Shown: positions 54,203 to 63,471, numbered from the stretch's first letter. The stretch is 64,000 nt of DNA from Paracoccaceae bacterium (GCA_028284605.1 JANQRL010000047.1:1-64000), one strand, 5' to 3'. Notes: generated by a model not told the origin, from the sequence alone. Program-made: numbers and translations.

Positions 54203-55285
54203 ATGTTGTATTGGTTGACCGCCCTGTCGGACGGCGGCGATTTCTTCAATCTCTTCCGCTACATCACCTTCCGCGCCGGCGGCGCCTTCCTCACTGCCCT
54301 GATCTTCGGCTTCGTCTTTGGCCCCTCGCTGATCCGCGTCCTGCGCAAGCGCCAGGGTAAGGGCCAGCCGATCCGCGATGACGGCCCGGAAAGCCATTTC
54401 GAGAAGGCCGGCACGCCGACCATGGGCGGCCTCCTGATCGTCGGTGCGCTCCTCACCTCGACGCTCCTCTGGGCCCGGCTCGACAACCCCTTCGTCTGGA
54501 TGGTGCTCTTTGTCACCGTGGGCTTCGCCGCCATCGGCTTCGCCGACGATTACGCCAAGGTCTCGAAACAGACGTCGAGCGGCGTCTCCGGCAAGGTCCG
54601 CCTTGCTATCGGCTTCCTGATCGCCGGGATCGCCGCCTATTGGGCCTCGATGTTCCACTATGACGAGCTGCGCCACGCGCTCGCCTTCCCGGTGCTGAAG
54701 GACCTGCTCCTCTATATGGGCGTGCTCTTCATCCCCTTCGCGATGTTCGTGATCGTCGGCGCGGCTAATGCGGTGAACCTCACCGACGGGCTCGACGGGC
54801 TTGCCATCATGCCGGTGATGATCGCCGCCGGGACGCTCGGGATCATCGCCTATGCCGTGGGCCGCACCGACTTCACCCAATATCTCGACGTGCATTACGT
54901 GCAGGGCACCGGGGAGCTTCTGATCTTCACCGCCGGGCTGATCGGCGGCGGCCTCGGGTTCCTGTGGTATAACGCCCCCCCGGCGGCGGTCTTCATGGGC
55001 GATACCGGATCGCTCGCCCTCGGCGGCGCGCTCGGCGCCATCGCGGTCGCCACCAAGCACGAGATCGTGCTGGCCATCGTCGGCGGGCTCTTCGTTGTCG
55101 AGGCGCTCTCCGTCATCATCCAGGTCGCCTATTTCCGCCGCACCGGAAAGCGCGTCTTCCTGATGGCCCCGATCCACCACCATTATGAAAAGAAGGGCTG
55201 GGCCGAGCCGCAGATCGTGATCCGGTTCTGGATCATCTCGCTCATTCTCGCGATGATCGGGCTGGCGACGCTGAAGGTGCGCTGA
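54203..55285 (+). CDS. mraY: Phospho-MurNAc-pentapeptide transferase MraY
   Basis: A 360-residue polytopic membrane enzyme with about ten helices. [12 protein letters not shown] (catalytic Asp pair), [13 protein letters not shown], and [19 protein letters not shown] are the invariant segments. It makes lipid I on undecaprenyl phosphate. ATG 54203 lies four bases after murF. A 56-base space separates it from the unexpected SDR gene. Confidence 0.97.
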   Translation: MLYWLTALSDGGDFFNLFRYITFRAGGAFLTALIFGFVFGPSLIRVLRKRQGKGQPIRDDGPESHFEKAGTPTMGGLLIVGALLTSTLLWARLDNPFVWMVLFVTVGFAAIGFADDYAKVSKQTSSGVSGKVRLAIGFLIAGIAAYWASMFHYDELRHALAFPVLKDLLLYMGVLFIPFAMFVIVGAANAVNLTDGLDGLAIMPVMIAAGTLGIIAYAVGRTDFTQYLDVHYVQGTGELLIFTAGLIGGGLGFLWYNAPPAAVFMGDTGSLALGGALGAIAVATKHEIVLAIVGGLFVVEALSVIIQVAYFRRTGKRVFLMAPIHHHYEKKGWAEPQIVIRFWIISLILAMIGLATLKVR

Positions 55286-55341
55286 CGCTCTGGCCCTCGC
55301 GCGGCTTCCCTGTCAGGATTGCGCGCAAAAGGGGGGATGTC

Positions 55342-55989
55342 ATGGCACGCAAGGCACTGGTCACAGGCGGCAATCGCGGCATCGGCAAGGCCGTCGCGGC
55401 GGGGCTCGTCGCGGAAGGGCTCGACGTCACCATCGGCGTGCGCGACCTCGCGGCGGGAGAGGCCGCGGCGGCGGAGATCGGCGCGAGGGCCGTGGAATTG
55501 GACCTGTCGAACCCGGAACATGTGGACACGCCCCGCGATGTCGAGGTGCTGGTGAACAATGCCGGGCTGCTCTGGGAAGGCTCGATCTTCGACTCCATGG
55601 ACCGGTTCGAGGCGACGATGGATGTCTCGCTCCACGGGCCATTCTCGCTGATCCGGGCCTGCCTGCCGGCGATGCAGGCGGCCGGCTATGGACGGGTGGT
55701 GAATGTCTCCTCCGGCTGGGGCAGCTTTGCCGAGGGTCTCGGCGGCGGCGGCGCCTATGGGGTGGGCAAGGCGGCGATGAACGCGCTGACCGTGATCACC
55801 GACCGGGACACGCCGGATTTCATCAAGATCAATGCGATGTGCCCGGGCTGGGTGCGGACCCGGATGGGCGGGCCGGGGGCCAATCTGAGCCCGGAGGAGG
55901 CCGCCGATACCGGCATCTGGCTCTCCACCCTGCCGGAGGACGGGCCCTCGGGCGGGTTCTTCCGGCGGCGCCAGCCGATCCAATGGTAA
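55342..55989 (+). CDS. Short-chain dehydrogenase/reductase inserted in the mur cluster
   Basis: A 215-residue classical SDR. The cofactor motif TGGNRGIG is at about residues 8-15, LVNNAG follows, and the catalytic Ser is in VNVSSGWGS, with Tyr and Lys in [12 protein letters not shown]. It is somewhat shorter than the usual 250 residues. Carbonyl-reductase-like spacing is seen; the substrate is unknown. It has its own GGGGGG ribosome site and ends four bases before murD, so it is co-transcribed. SDRs are not known components of this cluster. Confidence 0.88.
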   Translation: MARKALVTGGNRGIGKAVAAGLVAEGLDVTIGVRDLAAGEAAAAEIGARAVELDLSNPEHVDTPRDVEVLVNNAGLLWEGSIFDSMDRFEATMDVSLHGPFSLIRACLPAMQAAGYGRVVNVSSGWGSFAEGLGGGGAYGVGKAAMNALTVITDRDTPDFIKINAMCPGWVRTRMGGPGANLSPEEAADTGIWLSTLPEDGPSGGFFRRRQPIQW

Positions 55990-55993
55990 GCGC

Positions 55994-57397
55994 ATGATCC
56001 CGGTCCGGGGCATGGAAGGGGCGATTGTCGCGGTCCTCGGGCTCGGCCGGTCCGGGCTGGCGGCGTTGCGGGCATTGAAGGCGGGCGGCGCGAGCCCCGT
56101 CGTCTGGGACGACGGTAACCGCGCCGCGGAGCTGGCGGCGGGCGAAGGCGTTGAATTGCAAGACTTTACGAAGCCGGGCGCGTTCGACGGGGTGGCCCGG
56201 CTGATCGTCTCGCCGGGCATCCCGCATCTCTACCCCGCCCCCCATGCCGCCATCGCGGCGGCCTGGGAGGCGGGGGTGCCGGTGGACAACGATGTCGGAT
56301 TGTTCTTCCGGTCTCTTGCGGCGCCGGACTGGGACCTTTTCGACCGTGCGCCGCGGGTCGTGGCGATCACCGGATCGAATGGAAAATCAACCACTTCCGC
56401 GCTCCTGCACCATGTGCTGGAGGAGGCCGGGCATGAGAGCCAGCTCGCCGGAAACATCGGCCGCGGGGTCCTTGATATCGACCCGCCGGGGGAGGGCGGG
56501 GTGGTGGTGCTGGAACTGTCCTCCTACCAGACGGACCTCGCCCGGGCGCTGACGCCGGATATCGCGGTCTTCACCAATCTGACCCCGGACCATCTCGACC
56601 GCCATGGCGGGATGGGGGGCTATTATGCTGCAAAGAAACGACTTTTGGTCGAAGGCGGGCCGGATCGGGCGGTCGTGGGCGTCGATGAGATCGAGGGGCA
56701 GGCGCTTGCGAATGTGCTCTCCGAAGGGCCGGCGGATGATCGGGTGATCCGGGTGTCGGTGACCCGGAAACTGGCCGGGCCGGGCTGGCAAGTCGTTGCG
56801 CGCAAAGGATTTTTGGCCGAGAGCCGCAAGGGGCGGCAGGCGGCGAGCATTGATTTGCGCGACATCCCCGGACTGCCGGGATCGCACAATCATCAGAACG
56901 CCTGCGCGGCCTATGCGGCGGCCCGCGCACTGGGGCTCGGGCCGAAGGAGATCGAGAAAGGTCTGAGGAGTTTCAAGGGCTTACCCCATCGGTCGCAGCT
57001 CATCGCAGAGCGGAACGGGGTGCGGTTCGTCAATGACAGCAAGGCCACGAATGTCGATAGTGCGGCGAAGGCTCTGGCGGCGTTCGACCGGGTGCGGTGG
57101 ATCTGCGGCGGGCTGGAGAAGGATGGCGGGTTGGAGGGGCTGCTCGGGGCCGCCGGGAGCGTCAGGAAGGCTTATGTGATCGGGCGCGAGGCGGCGGGGT
57201 TTGCGTTGCAGCTCAAGGGGTTGGAGGCTGAGGTCTGCACCGATATGGCCCGCGCCGTGGCCCGCGCGGCGGAGGAGGCGAAGCCGGGCGACACGGTGCT
57301 TCTGGCCCCGGCGGCGGCGAGTTTCGATCAGTATGACAGCTTCGAGGCGCGGGGAGAGGATTTCATCCGGGCGGTCGAGCGGCTGGGCTCCGCGTAG
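55994..57397 (+). CDS. murD: UDP-MurNAc-L-Ala:D-Glu ligase MurD
   Basis: A 467-residue Mur ligase. The N-terminal [25 protein letters not shown]-binding fold, the ATP loop [18 protein letters not shown] near 126, [16 protein letters not shown] and FVNDSKATN are invariant MurD segments. It adds D-glutamate to UDP-MurNAc-L-Ala. Normally ftsW and murG follow; here the cluster stops and a leftward peroxidase gene comes next. Confidence 0.96.
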   Translation: MIPVRGMEGAIVAVLGLGRSGLAALRALKAGGASPVVWDDGNRAAELAAGEGVELQDFTKPGAFDGVARLIVSPGIPHLYPAPHAAIAAAWEAGVPVDNDVGLFFRSLAAPDWDLFDRAPRVVAITGSNGKSTTSALLHHVLEEAGHESQLAGNIGRGVLDIDPPGEGGVVVLELSSYQTDLARALTPDIAVFTNLTPDHLDRHGGMGGYYAAKKRLLVEGGPDRAVVGVDEIEGQALANVLSEGPADDRVIRVSVTRKLAGPGWQVVARKGFLAESRKGRQAASIDLRDIPGLPGSHNHQNACAAYAAARALGLGPKEIEKGLRSFKGLPHRSQLIAERNGVRFVNDSKATNVDSAAKALAAFDRVRWICGGLEKDGGLEGLLGAAGSVRKAYVIGREAAGFALQLKGLEAEVCTDMARAVARAAEEAKPGDTVLLAPAAASFDQYDSFEARGEDFIRAVERLGSA

Positions 57398-57785
57398 GTC
57401 GCGGGCCCCCAATCCGTACAGAAACTGGGCCGATCTGTACCGCTTGAAAACCGCTCTGAGGGCCGATTTGCCCGCATTTGTACGTTTCGGGGCGCGACCT
57501 GTACGCGGGCCGGCGATCGAGTGGCTCGCCGCCGACAGTTCAGGCGCTGCTCATCGGCAGGTTGCGCATCGATGGGCTGCGGGGCGGCGATCCTCATTCG
57601 CTTCCTAAGCGCTTTATCCCCGCCACATCCGCACGAAGTCCGAACGACGCGCTGACGGCACCCAATCGCCGGTCCGTGGGTGCGGCTCATGCCGAAGGCA
57701 TGCCTCCGGCATGACGATGCGCGGCCGGCTTCGCCTCTGTTCCGCGCCGCTTAGCTTCCAGCGTCTCGTTGCAATCGGGTTCCCG
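57398..57785. other. 388-bp gene-free space after murD
   Basis: A convergent intergenic region. GTACAG at 57416 and CTGTAC at 57435 form an inverted repeat, and two further GTAC words lie near 57480 and 57501. An 8-bp perfect stem TCATGCCG/CGGCATGA spans 57687-57714 and could end transcripts. Short open frames here have no ribosome site or familiar sequence and are not called. Confidence 0.6.
57687..57714. terminator. Possible bidirectional transcript-end hairpin
   Basis: TCATGCCG and CGGCATGA form a perfect 8-bp stem with a 12-base loop that itself contains a smaller CATGCC-GAA-GGCATG alternative. There is no T-run on either side, so intrinsic termination is uncertain. Confidence 0.35.
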
Positions 57786-59111
57786 TCAATCCACCGGCAG
57801 CCCGCTCGGCACCGTTTCGGGACGGCCCAGGGGGCGGTCCCAGGCGCTCTCTCCGGTCAGGGCATGGAGGAAGGCGGCGAGGTCGGCGATCTCGGCTTCG
57901 GTCAGTTGCAACGGCTCCAGATCGAGCGCCCTTGCCTGACGCGCCATCTCGAGCCCGTCGGCGCGGATCGCGACATCCACCGCCGCGAGCCAGGGCGCCT
58001 CGGGTAAAGCCGCCATCTCCGGCACCCAGGCCGCCCGCGCGGCCGCAGGGTCGGAATGGTGGCGGATCATGTCTTCCAGCGTCGGATAGGCGCCGTTGTG
58101 GCCGTAAGGCCGCGTTAGCGCCACGTTGCGCAAGGACGGCGTGCGGAACCGGTAGGCATCGTCGAGCAGGTTCGATTCCGCCATCCGGCCGACATCCCGG
58201 GGCATCGGGTCCCACTGCCTTGTGCGTCCGGGGCCGAAGGCCGGAAGCCCCAGGGCGCGGAATTCGTGATCGGTGAAGAGCGGTCCGGAATGGCAAGCCA
58301 CGCAGCCCGCCGAGCCGAAGAAGAGCTGCCGCCCGCGCTCCGCCGCCTCGGGCAGGGGCGTCCCGTCCCGCAGCCAGGCGTCAAAAGGGCTGTCGTAGCT
58401 CTGCCATTCCGAGGCCATGAAGGCGCCGAGGGCATTGCCGATCTCGACGATGGTGACCTCCTCGGGCGCGTCGATATGGTCGAAGGCCGCGACGAACATC
58501 TCGCCATATTCCGGGATCGTCCGCACGCGGTGGGCGAGGATCGGCCAGCCGTAATCGATCCGGTCATGGACCGCGCCGGTGACGTCGTTCTCGCCGGTAT
58601 TCCCGGCCATCTCGAACTGCGCGGTGAGCGGGAACAAAGCCTGGGCGGCGAGGATGTTGTCGAGCCCCTCGGGCAGCCATTCCTGGGCCGGCGAGTTGAA
58701 GCCGTTGCCGTAGATGTCGGAGATTTCGAGCCGGCCGTCATGGAACATCACCCGGATCTCGCGATGGCCGAGATTCCAGAGCGCCGGGGCATTGCGCGGT
58801 ACCCGCTTGCGGATGCGGTCGGCGCCGGTGCCGGCGGTGCGCTCCGGCCCCACGCCGACGCCGCCCTCGCCGATCCCGAGGCTGAGCCCGTCGGTCCCCG
58901 CATGGTCATGGTGATGGCAGGTTCCGCAGGAGATATTCCGGTTTCCAGACAACACCTTGTCATAGAAGAGCAGCTGGCCGAGCCGCGCTTGCGCGGGGTC
59001 GGTTTCGATGAAATCCTCCGGCCCCAGGAGATCGACCGGCGTCTCGGCCAGCACCGGCCCGGCGAGGCAGAGGAGGAAAGCGTGAGAAAGACTGCGCAGT
59101 ATCTGGCCCAT
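57786..59111 (-). CDS. Di-haem cytochrome c peroxidase (MauG/CcpA family)
   Basis: A 441-residue periplasmic protein. A signal peptide spans about residues 1-22 (LSHAFLLCLAGPVLA). Two c-type haem sites are seen: CGTCH at about 62-66 and CVACH at about 270-274. RFRTPSLRNVALTRPYGHNGAYPTLEDMIRHH is the usual C-terminal block. It reduces hydrogen peroxide with electrons from a small cytochrome c, or modifies a protein in MauG-like members. ATG 59111 lies inside the start of a gene on the other strand, a 30-bp head-to-head overlap. Confidence 0.93.
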   Translation of the reverse strand: MGQILRSLSHAFLLCLAGPVLAETPVDLLGPEDFIETDPAQARLGQLLFYDKVLSGNRNISCGTCHHHDHAGTDGLSLGIGEGGVGVGPERTAGTGADRIRKRVPRNAPALWNLGHREIRVMFHDGRLEISDIYGNGFNSPAQEWLPEGLDNILAAQALFPLTAQFEMAGNTGENDVTGAVHDRIDYGWPILAHRVRTIPEYGEMFVAAFDHIDAPEEVTIVEIGNALGAFMASEWQSYDSPFDAWLRDGTPLPEAAERGRQLFFGSAGCVACHSGPLFTDHEFRALGLPAFGPGRTRQWDPMPRDVGRMAESNLLDDAYRFRTPSLRNVALTRPYGHNGAYPTLEDMIRHHSDPAAARAAWVPEMAALPEAPWLAAVDVAIRADGLEMARQARALDLEPLQLTEAEIADLAAFLHALTGESAWDRPLGRPETVPSGLPVD

Positions 59112-59579
59112 GGGGCGATCTTGGCGGTTTTGCTGGCGCTCGCAAGCCCTACGGCGGCGGAGCTGGAGGCCGCGCGGGACCTCATGGAGCAGAACCGGTT
59201 CGAGGAGGCGCGGGAGGCGCTCCTGCCCTTCGCCCGGTCCGGCAATGCCGAGGCCGAGGAGCTGATCGGGATCATGTATGCGCTGGGCCTCGGGGTCGAG
59301 CGGGACGATGAGCGCGCCTTCGAATGGTATCTCCGCGCCTCGATGAAGGGCCATCCGGGCGCGCAATCCGGGCTCGGCTGGTATTATGAGCTGGGTCGGG
59401 GTCTGCCGGCGCCCGATCTGGTGCGGGCCTATCTCTGGTACGGGCTCTCGGCGATCGGGGGCGATCCGGATGCGCTCGACTCCATCGAACAGCTCACCCC
59501 CCGCATGACGGCGGAGGAGCGGGCCCGCGCCGAGGTGCTGATCGACGACTACCGGGTCTGGATGTATCCGTTTCGCTAA
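59082..59579 (+). CDS. Secreted SEL1-repeat protein
   Basis: A 165-residue protein starting at GTG 59082 behind a strong GAGGAGGAAAG site. A signal peptide spans about residues 1-27. SEL1-type repeats follow (AEELIGIMYALGLGVERDDERAFEWYLRASMKGHPGAQSGLGWYYELGRGLPAPDLVRAYLWYGLSA). Such proteins are scaffolds for protein contacts in the periplasm. Its start codon lies within the 5' coding end of the peroxidase gene on the opposite strand. No enzymatic activity is expected. Confidence 0.87.
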   Translation: MRKTAQYLAHGAILAVLLALASPTAAELEAARDLMEQNRFEEAREALLPFARSGNAEAEELIGIMYALGLGVERDDERAFEWYLRASMKGHPGAQSGLGWYYELGRGLPAPDLVRAYLWYGLSAIGGDPDALDSIEQLTPRMTAEERARAEVLIDDYRVWMYPFR

Positions 59580-59604
59580 TCTCCGCGGCCTGCAGTTGCG
59601 GAGG

Positions 59605-59632
59605 TTGCGGAAACCGAATGCGGCGATATACA
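59605..59632 (+). promoter_or_regulatory. Candidate promoter of the GntR-type regulator gene
   Basis: TTGCGG (59605-59610) and TATACA (59627-59632) are separated by 16 bases. Just downstream, TGACAG (59651) and CTGTCG (59671) form a partly inverted pair that also overlaps two TTGACA words. This could be an autoregulatory operator. Confidence 0.4.
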
Positions 59633-59710
59633 TTTAAGTTGACACCTGCGTGACAGCGACCTTGACACTTCTGTCGCGACCACCGGAAAAGCCAGCAAAG
59701 GCAATCCCTT

Positions 59711-60355
59711 GTGCCAAACCCCTCTTTGAGACCGATTACCGATCAACTGCGCCAGCGGATTTGCCTGGCCGGGTCGGACGCGCCGGTGACTTTTCATGAA
59801 ACCCAGCTTGCCGATGAGTTCGGCCTGTCGCGGACCCCGGTGCGGGAGATCCTGCAATACCTGTCCTATCAGGGGCTGGTGGAGACGCGGCCCGGGGTGG
59901 GGACGCGGGCGACCCGGCTCGACCCGGCGGCGCGACGGTCGCATCAGGTGACCTATGGCGCGCTTCTGAGGGCCGCGGCGACCAGCGTGACGGGCCGGCC
60001 GGTGCCGGAACAGGTGCAGATCGACCTGATGGGTCTGGCCCGGGTGACCGAAGCCGGGGGGGACCGGTCGGCGGAGACCTTCGTGCGGACCCGGGGCCGG
60101 GTCGCCGGAACCAAGGCCAGCATCGTCGAGGACGAGATCCTGCGGTTCTCGCTGGAAGCGGCGCAATGGCGGATCCTGCGCTGGCAGAGCCGCGATTTCG
60201 CGACCGATCCCGATATTGTCTGGGCCGGGCTTTCATTGGCGCTGGAGCGGCTGTCGGCGGCGGCGGCGCAGGGGGCGGATTGCGCCGCCCTGCTCGTCGC
60301 GGCGGCTGATTTGGCCGAGGCGGATCTCGCAACGCTGTCGGAGGCGGCGGCCTAA
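59711..60355 (+). CDS. GntR-family transcriptional regulator
   Basis: A 214-residue protein starting at GTG. The N-terminal winged helix (ITDQLRQRICLAGSDAPVTFHETQLADEFGLSRTPVREILQYLSYQGLVETRPGVGTRATRL) is GntR-type. The C-terminal part is a helical effector domain of the FCD class, but without clearly assignable metal His residues. Its stop overlaps the stop of the convergent gene. Targets are unknown; self-control is likely. Confidence 0.83.
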   Translation: MPNPSLRPITDQLRQRICLAGSDAPVTFHETQLADEFGLSRTPVREILQYLSYQGLVETRPGVGTRATRLDPAARRSHQVTYGALLRAAATSVTGRPVPEQVQIDLMGLARVTEAGGDRSAETFVRTRGRVAGTKASIVEDEILRFSLEAAQWRILRWQSRDFATDPDIVWAGLSLALERLSAAAAQGADCAALLVAAADLAEADLATLSEAAA

Positions 60356-60681
60356 CGGCGTTCGGCGATCGAGGCGCGGAAATCCGCGGTCTGGACGTAG
60401 AGCAGGACGATTTCGACCTCATTGGCGATGCCGGCGGCGCGGGCGGTTTCGGCGAAGCCTTGGAAGGCGAGGGTGTCGCGGGCCGCCCGGACGGCGCGTT
60501 CGGTGCCCGGCCCCCAGAGGCCGTCGATATCGGAGCCGTAGAACCCGGGCTCGGAAAGATATTCCTGCATCACCTTCCGGTCCTCGCGGGGCAGGGCATA
60601 AAACGCGCCGCGCAGGTCCTGCGCGACGGCTGGCAGAGCGATCAGGCTCACGGCGAAGGCGGCGATCAGGCGGCGCGGCAT
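60352..60681 (-). CDS. Small secreted protein with a peptidoglycan-binding-like motif
   Basis: A 109-residue protein with a signal peptide at about residues 1-20 (RLIAAFAVSLIALPAVAQ). SDIDGLWGPGTERAVRAARDTLAF resembles the PG_binding_1 repeat (DGxxGpxTxxAv). ATG 60681 has a GGAGA site nine bases upstream. Likely periplasmic; the partner is unknown. Its stop codon overlaps the regulator's stop by four bases. Confidence 0.75.
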   Translation of the reverse strand: MPRRLIAAFAVSLIALPAVAQDLRGAFYALPREDRKVMQEYLSEPGFYGSDIDGLWGPGTERAVRAARDTLAFQGFAETARAAGIANEVEIVLLYVQTADFRASIAERR

Positions 60682-60794
60682 GGGGCTGGCTCTCCAAACA
60701 GCGGGGTCGATGCACGGAGAGTATCGCCGAGACCGGTGGCGAAACGGCGGCGGTCCGGCGGAGATTTCGGGGCCGAACCGCCGAGAGGTCACCC

Positions 60795-61508
60795 TCAGGC
60801 GGCCTGGGCGACCGGCTTGGCGTAGCGTTTCAACTCGCCGGTTTCCGGGTTGCGGATCGGTTCCGGGGAGTATTGGCAGACATAGGCGCGGCGCGGCTTG
60901 TCGGTGCTGTTGGGGCCGGAACGGTGGAGCGTGAGGCTGGAGAAGACGACGACGGTGCCCGCGGGACAGGTCATCGGCTGGCCGGTCTCGTCGCCGGTAT
61001 AGCCGTTGAGTTCATTGCTCTCGTCGAGCCATTCATGGGGGTCGAGGCCGGGATTGGCCGCGAGGTCCCGGGGCAGGAGGTAGACGCAGCCGTTTTCCTC
61101 GGTGGTGTCATCAAGGGCAATCCAGACGGTGAAGTAAGGTCTATGGTCGTAGCCCACATAGGCGCCGTCCTGGTGCCAGGCGAAGCTCGCGCCCTTACCT
61201 GCGCCCTTGACCACGAATTGCTCATTGAAGAGGTAGGCGTCGTCGCCGGCGCAGGCGGCGAGGATGTCGCCGATCTTCTTCGAGAGCAGGAAGTCTTCGA
61301 GCCCGGGCAGCTCCTCATGCCGGTGGGCGAGGAAACGGCGCGCCTCGCCGAGGCCGATTTGGTGCCGCCCGGAATGGCCGCCATCGTCCACGGGTTCGTC
61401 CATGAGGGTCTGGCAGCTCTCGCGCAGGAGCGTCAGTTCGTCGGCGCTGAGCGTGTTCTCGAAGACCAGGTAGCCCTGGTTCTGAAAGGTCTCTTGGGTG
61501 CTGGGCAT
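60795..61508 (-). CDS. Phytanoyl-CoA dioxygenase (PhyH) family protein
   Basis: A 237-residue Fe(II)/2-oxoglutarate oxygenase. The HxD metal pair is at about H112 and D114 in FAWHQDGAYVGY, with the distal His at about H195 in SLTLHRSGPN. Arg residues after it (TDKPRRAYV) would hold 2-oxoglutarate. It hydroxylates a small molecule; PhyH-type bacterial enzymes act on ectoine, phosphonates, mitomycin-like compounds and others. It is divergent from an AraC-type regulator across 87 bases with an operator-like region, so that regulator probably controls it. ATG 61508 has an AGAGGAGA site. Confidence 0.9.
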   Translation of the reverse strand: MPSTQETFQNQGYLVFENTLSADELTLLRESCQTLMDEPVDDGGHSGRHQIGLGEARRFLAHRHEELPGLEDFLLSKKIGDILAACAGDDAYLFNEQFVVKGAGKGASFAWHQDGAYVGYDHRPYFTVWIALDDTTEENGCVYLLPRDLAANPGLDPHEWLDESNELNGYTGDETGQPMTCPAGTVVVFSSLTLHRSGPNSTDKPRRAYVCQYSPEPIRNPETGELKRYAKPVAQAA

Positions 61509-61542
61509 CGGGTTCTCCTCTAGGCTTGCATATAGCTCGGGT

Positions 61543-61582
61543 TTGGGCGGTATTCTTCGCAAGCTACGCCCAATTCTTTGCA
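61543..61582. promoter_or_regulatory. Probable AraC-type operator between phyH-like and araC-like genes
   Basis: ATTCTTCGCA (61552-61561) and ATTCTTTGCA (61573-61582) are direct repeats exactly 21 bases apart, two helical turns, the usual layout for an AraC-type site. TTGGGCG (61543-61549) and CGCCCAA (61567-61573) add a perfect inverted repeat overlapping them. Confidence 0.6.
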
Positions 61583-61595
61583 TTTGAGGTTGTCC

Positions 61596-62396
61596 ATGCA
61601 TCCTGAGACCCGGCTTTCGCCCCATGCGGGCCTCTGGCGCAGGGGCGACAGCCGGACCGTGGGGGACGTGCCGCGCGCGCATGAGGAGTTGGTGGTTCTC
61701 TTGGGGCTCGCGGGGCGGGGGCGCTATCTGCTCGACGGGGCGGAGATGGCGATCGTGCCGGGGGCGCTGATCTGGGCGCCGGCGGGGGCGGCGCATATGC
61801 TGATCGCGGGCGGGGAGGGCTTCGATATGTGGGTGCTGCTGGCCCATCCGAAGCTCTGGTCCGGCCCGGCGCCGGTCCCGATGGATCGGGGCGGCGGGTG
61901 GCGGCAACTGGGCCCCGGCGCCTTGGCGGAGATGGATACCCTCGCCGAGGTGCTGGCGGGGCGGGGGCCGGAGGCGCGGGGGATCGGCCTGAAATGGTGG
62001 CTGACCCGGGCGCGGCAGCATTGGGATGCCGCCGCCGCCGAGCAGGGCCAGCGCTGGCATCCGGCGGTGGCGCGGGCAGCGCTGATGATCGACCGGGCGC
62101 CGGATCTGGACCTGCCGGCGCTGGCGCGGGAGGCGGGGCTGAGCGCGGGGCGGCTCGGGCGGCTCTTTCGGGCGCAGACCGGGCAGAGCGTCACGGATTT
62201 CCGCAACGGGCGCCGGCTGGCGGCGGTGGATCAGGGGGTTGCCGAGGGGCGGGCGCTGCTCACGGCGGCGCTCGATGCGGGGTTCGGCAGCTATGCGCAG
62301 TTCTACCGGGTGTTCCGCGCGGCGCGGGGCGCGGCGCCGGGGGTCTGGTACCGGCAAAAGGAAAGGGCCGAGGCGTCGCCGCCCCGGCCCCTCTGA
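61596..62396 (+). CDS. AraC-family transcriptional regulator
   Basis: A 266-residue regulator with an N-terminal cupin sensor (about 1-100; VVLLGLAGRGRYLLDGAEMAIVPGALIWAPAGAAHMLIAGG) and a C-terminal double helix-turn-helix (about 160-255; LPALAREAGLSAGRLGRLFRAQTGQSVTDFRNGRRL and LDAGFGSYAQFYRVFRAARGAAPGVWYR). The inducer is probably a small polar molecule bound by the cupin. It most likely activates the divergent dioxygenase. I used ATG 61596 rather than the upstream TTG. Confidence 0.92.
   Translation: MHPETRLSPHAGLWRRGDSRTVGDVPRAHEELVVLLGLAGRGRYLLDGAEMAIVPGALIWAPAGAAHMLIAGGEGFDMWVLLAHPKLWSGPAPVPMDRGGGWRQLGPGALAEMDTLAEVLAGRGPEARGIGLKWWLTRARQHWDAAAAEQGQRWHPAVARAALMIDRAPDLDLPALAREAGLSAGRLGRLFRAQTGQSVTDFRNGRRLAAVDQGVAEGRALLTAALDAGFGSYAQFYRVFRAARGAAPGVWYRQKERAEASPPRPL
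62355..62390 (-). terminator. Rho-independent terminator for the leftward TRAP gene
   Basis: On the minus strand GGGCCG and CGGCCC enclose an inner GGCG-type stem. A plus-strand A-C mismatch becomes U-G, giving an 11-bp stem, followed by TTTCCTTTTG. It lies inside the 3' end of the convergent araC-type gene. Confidence 0.6.
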
Positions 62397-62412
62397 ACAG
62401 GCCGACTAAGGC

Positions 62413-63471
62413 TCAGTTCATGTCCATTTCGTATTCGGCGGCCAGTTCCGCCTCGGCCTCTTCCACGGCGGCGAGAAGCGCGTCGAGCATTTCCGACCCG
62501 CCGTCGACATTCTCGCGGAACCAGTCCTGCACCGGTGCGGCGGCCTCGGCGAAGGCGGCCTTCTGCTCCGGGCTCGGCACATAGATGTCGCCGCCGCCGG
62601 CCACGAAGTCTTCATAAGCCTGGATCGACTTGCGCTTCGGCGAGGCGAAGGTCGCCTGCTGGAGCGCGTAGAAACCGTCGAGCACCACGCGGCGCAGTTC
62701 GGGCGGCATCTCCATGAACCGGTCGTTGTTCATCCACCAGAGCGCGCCCATGTAGCTGTGCCCGTCCAGCGTCAGGTACTGGAGGCCCGCATCGGGGAAC
62801 TTCATGCCCATGATGTCGGTGATGCCGTTGGCGGTGCCTTCGACGACGCCGGTCTGGAGCGAGGTGAAGAGCTCCGGCCACGGGATCGGGGTGGCGGAGG
62901 CGCCGAGGGCCTCGACAAGCTGCACCGGCAGGTCGGCGACGATGGAGCGCATCTTGAGCCCTTCGAGGTCGCCCGGGGTCTGCACCTGCCGCTCGGTATT
63001 GGCGAAGTTGCGCCAGCCGCCGGTATTGCCGATGGTCATCAGCCGCACGGTGCCGCCCGAATCCTCCAGCGCCTTGTCGCGCAGGGTGCGCATGAAGTCG
63101 CCCGAAAGCACGCGCTCGGCGACCCGGTCGTCGGACATCAGGTAGGGCAGGTCGAGGACCTGGACATACGGAAAGATGCCCGCAACACCACCGGAGGTGG
63201 AGATGTTGATGTCGATGGAGCCTTCGGAGACGCCCTCGATGCATTCCGCCCCGGTGGAGCAGAGCTGGGTGCCCATGAAGATCTCCACGGCGATGGCGCC
63301 GTTCGAGGCCTGTTCGACATAGTTCTTGAAGACGATGAGGCCGTCATAATCCTCATCGTTCTCGTTCGAGTTCGCGGTGGCCCTGAGCGTGTAGTCCTGC
63401 GCCGCCACGGCCATGGCGGAGCCCGCCACGAGTGTCGCCGCGAGGAGCGTTGTGGTCAGTGATTTCAGCAT
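62413..63471 (-). CDS. dctP: TRAP transporter substrate-binding protein (DctP)
   Basis: A 352-residue periplasmic solute receptor. Signal peptide at about residues 1-25 (LTTTLLAATLVAGSAMAVAA). YTLRATANSNENDEDYDGLIVFKNYVEQAS, MGTQLCSTGAECIEGVSEGSIDINIS and LKMRSIVADLPVQLVEALGASATPIPWPELFTSLQTGVVEGTANG are DctP-type. A strong GGGAGGA site precedes ATG 63471. It is the last gene of a leftward TRAP set whose permeases lie to the right. The ligand is unknown. Confidence 0.93.
   Translation of the reverse strand: MLKSLTTTLLAATLVAGSAMAVAAQDYTLRATANSNENDEDYDGLIVFKNYVEQASNGAIAVEIFMGTQLCSTGAECIEGVSEGSIDINISTSGGVAGIFPYVQVLDLPYLMSDDRVAERVLSGDFMRTLRDKALEDSGGTVRLMTIGNTGGWRNFANTERQVQTPGDLEGLKMRSIVADLPVQLVEALGASATPIPWPELFTSLQTGVVEGTANGITDIMGMKFPDAGLQYLTLDGHSYMGALWWMNNDRFMEMPPELRRVVLDGFYALQQATFASPKRKSIQAYEDFVAGGGDIYVPSPEQKAAFAEAAAPVQDWFRENVDGGSEMLDALLAAVEEAEAELAAEYEMDMN

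Noticed and set aside
57478..57714. A 78-codon plus-strand frame after murD
   Set aside because: Arg/Ala-rich translation without ribosome site or domain, spanning palindromes; treated as intergenic.
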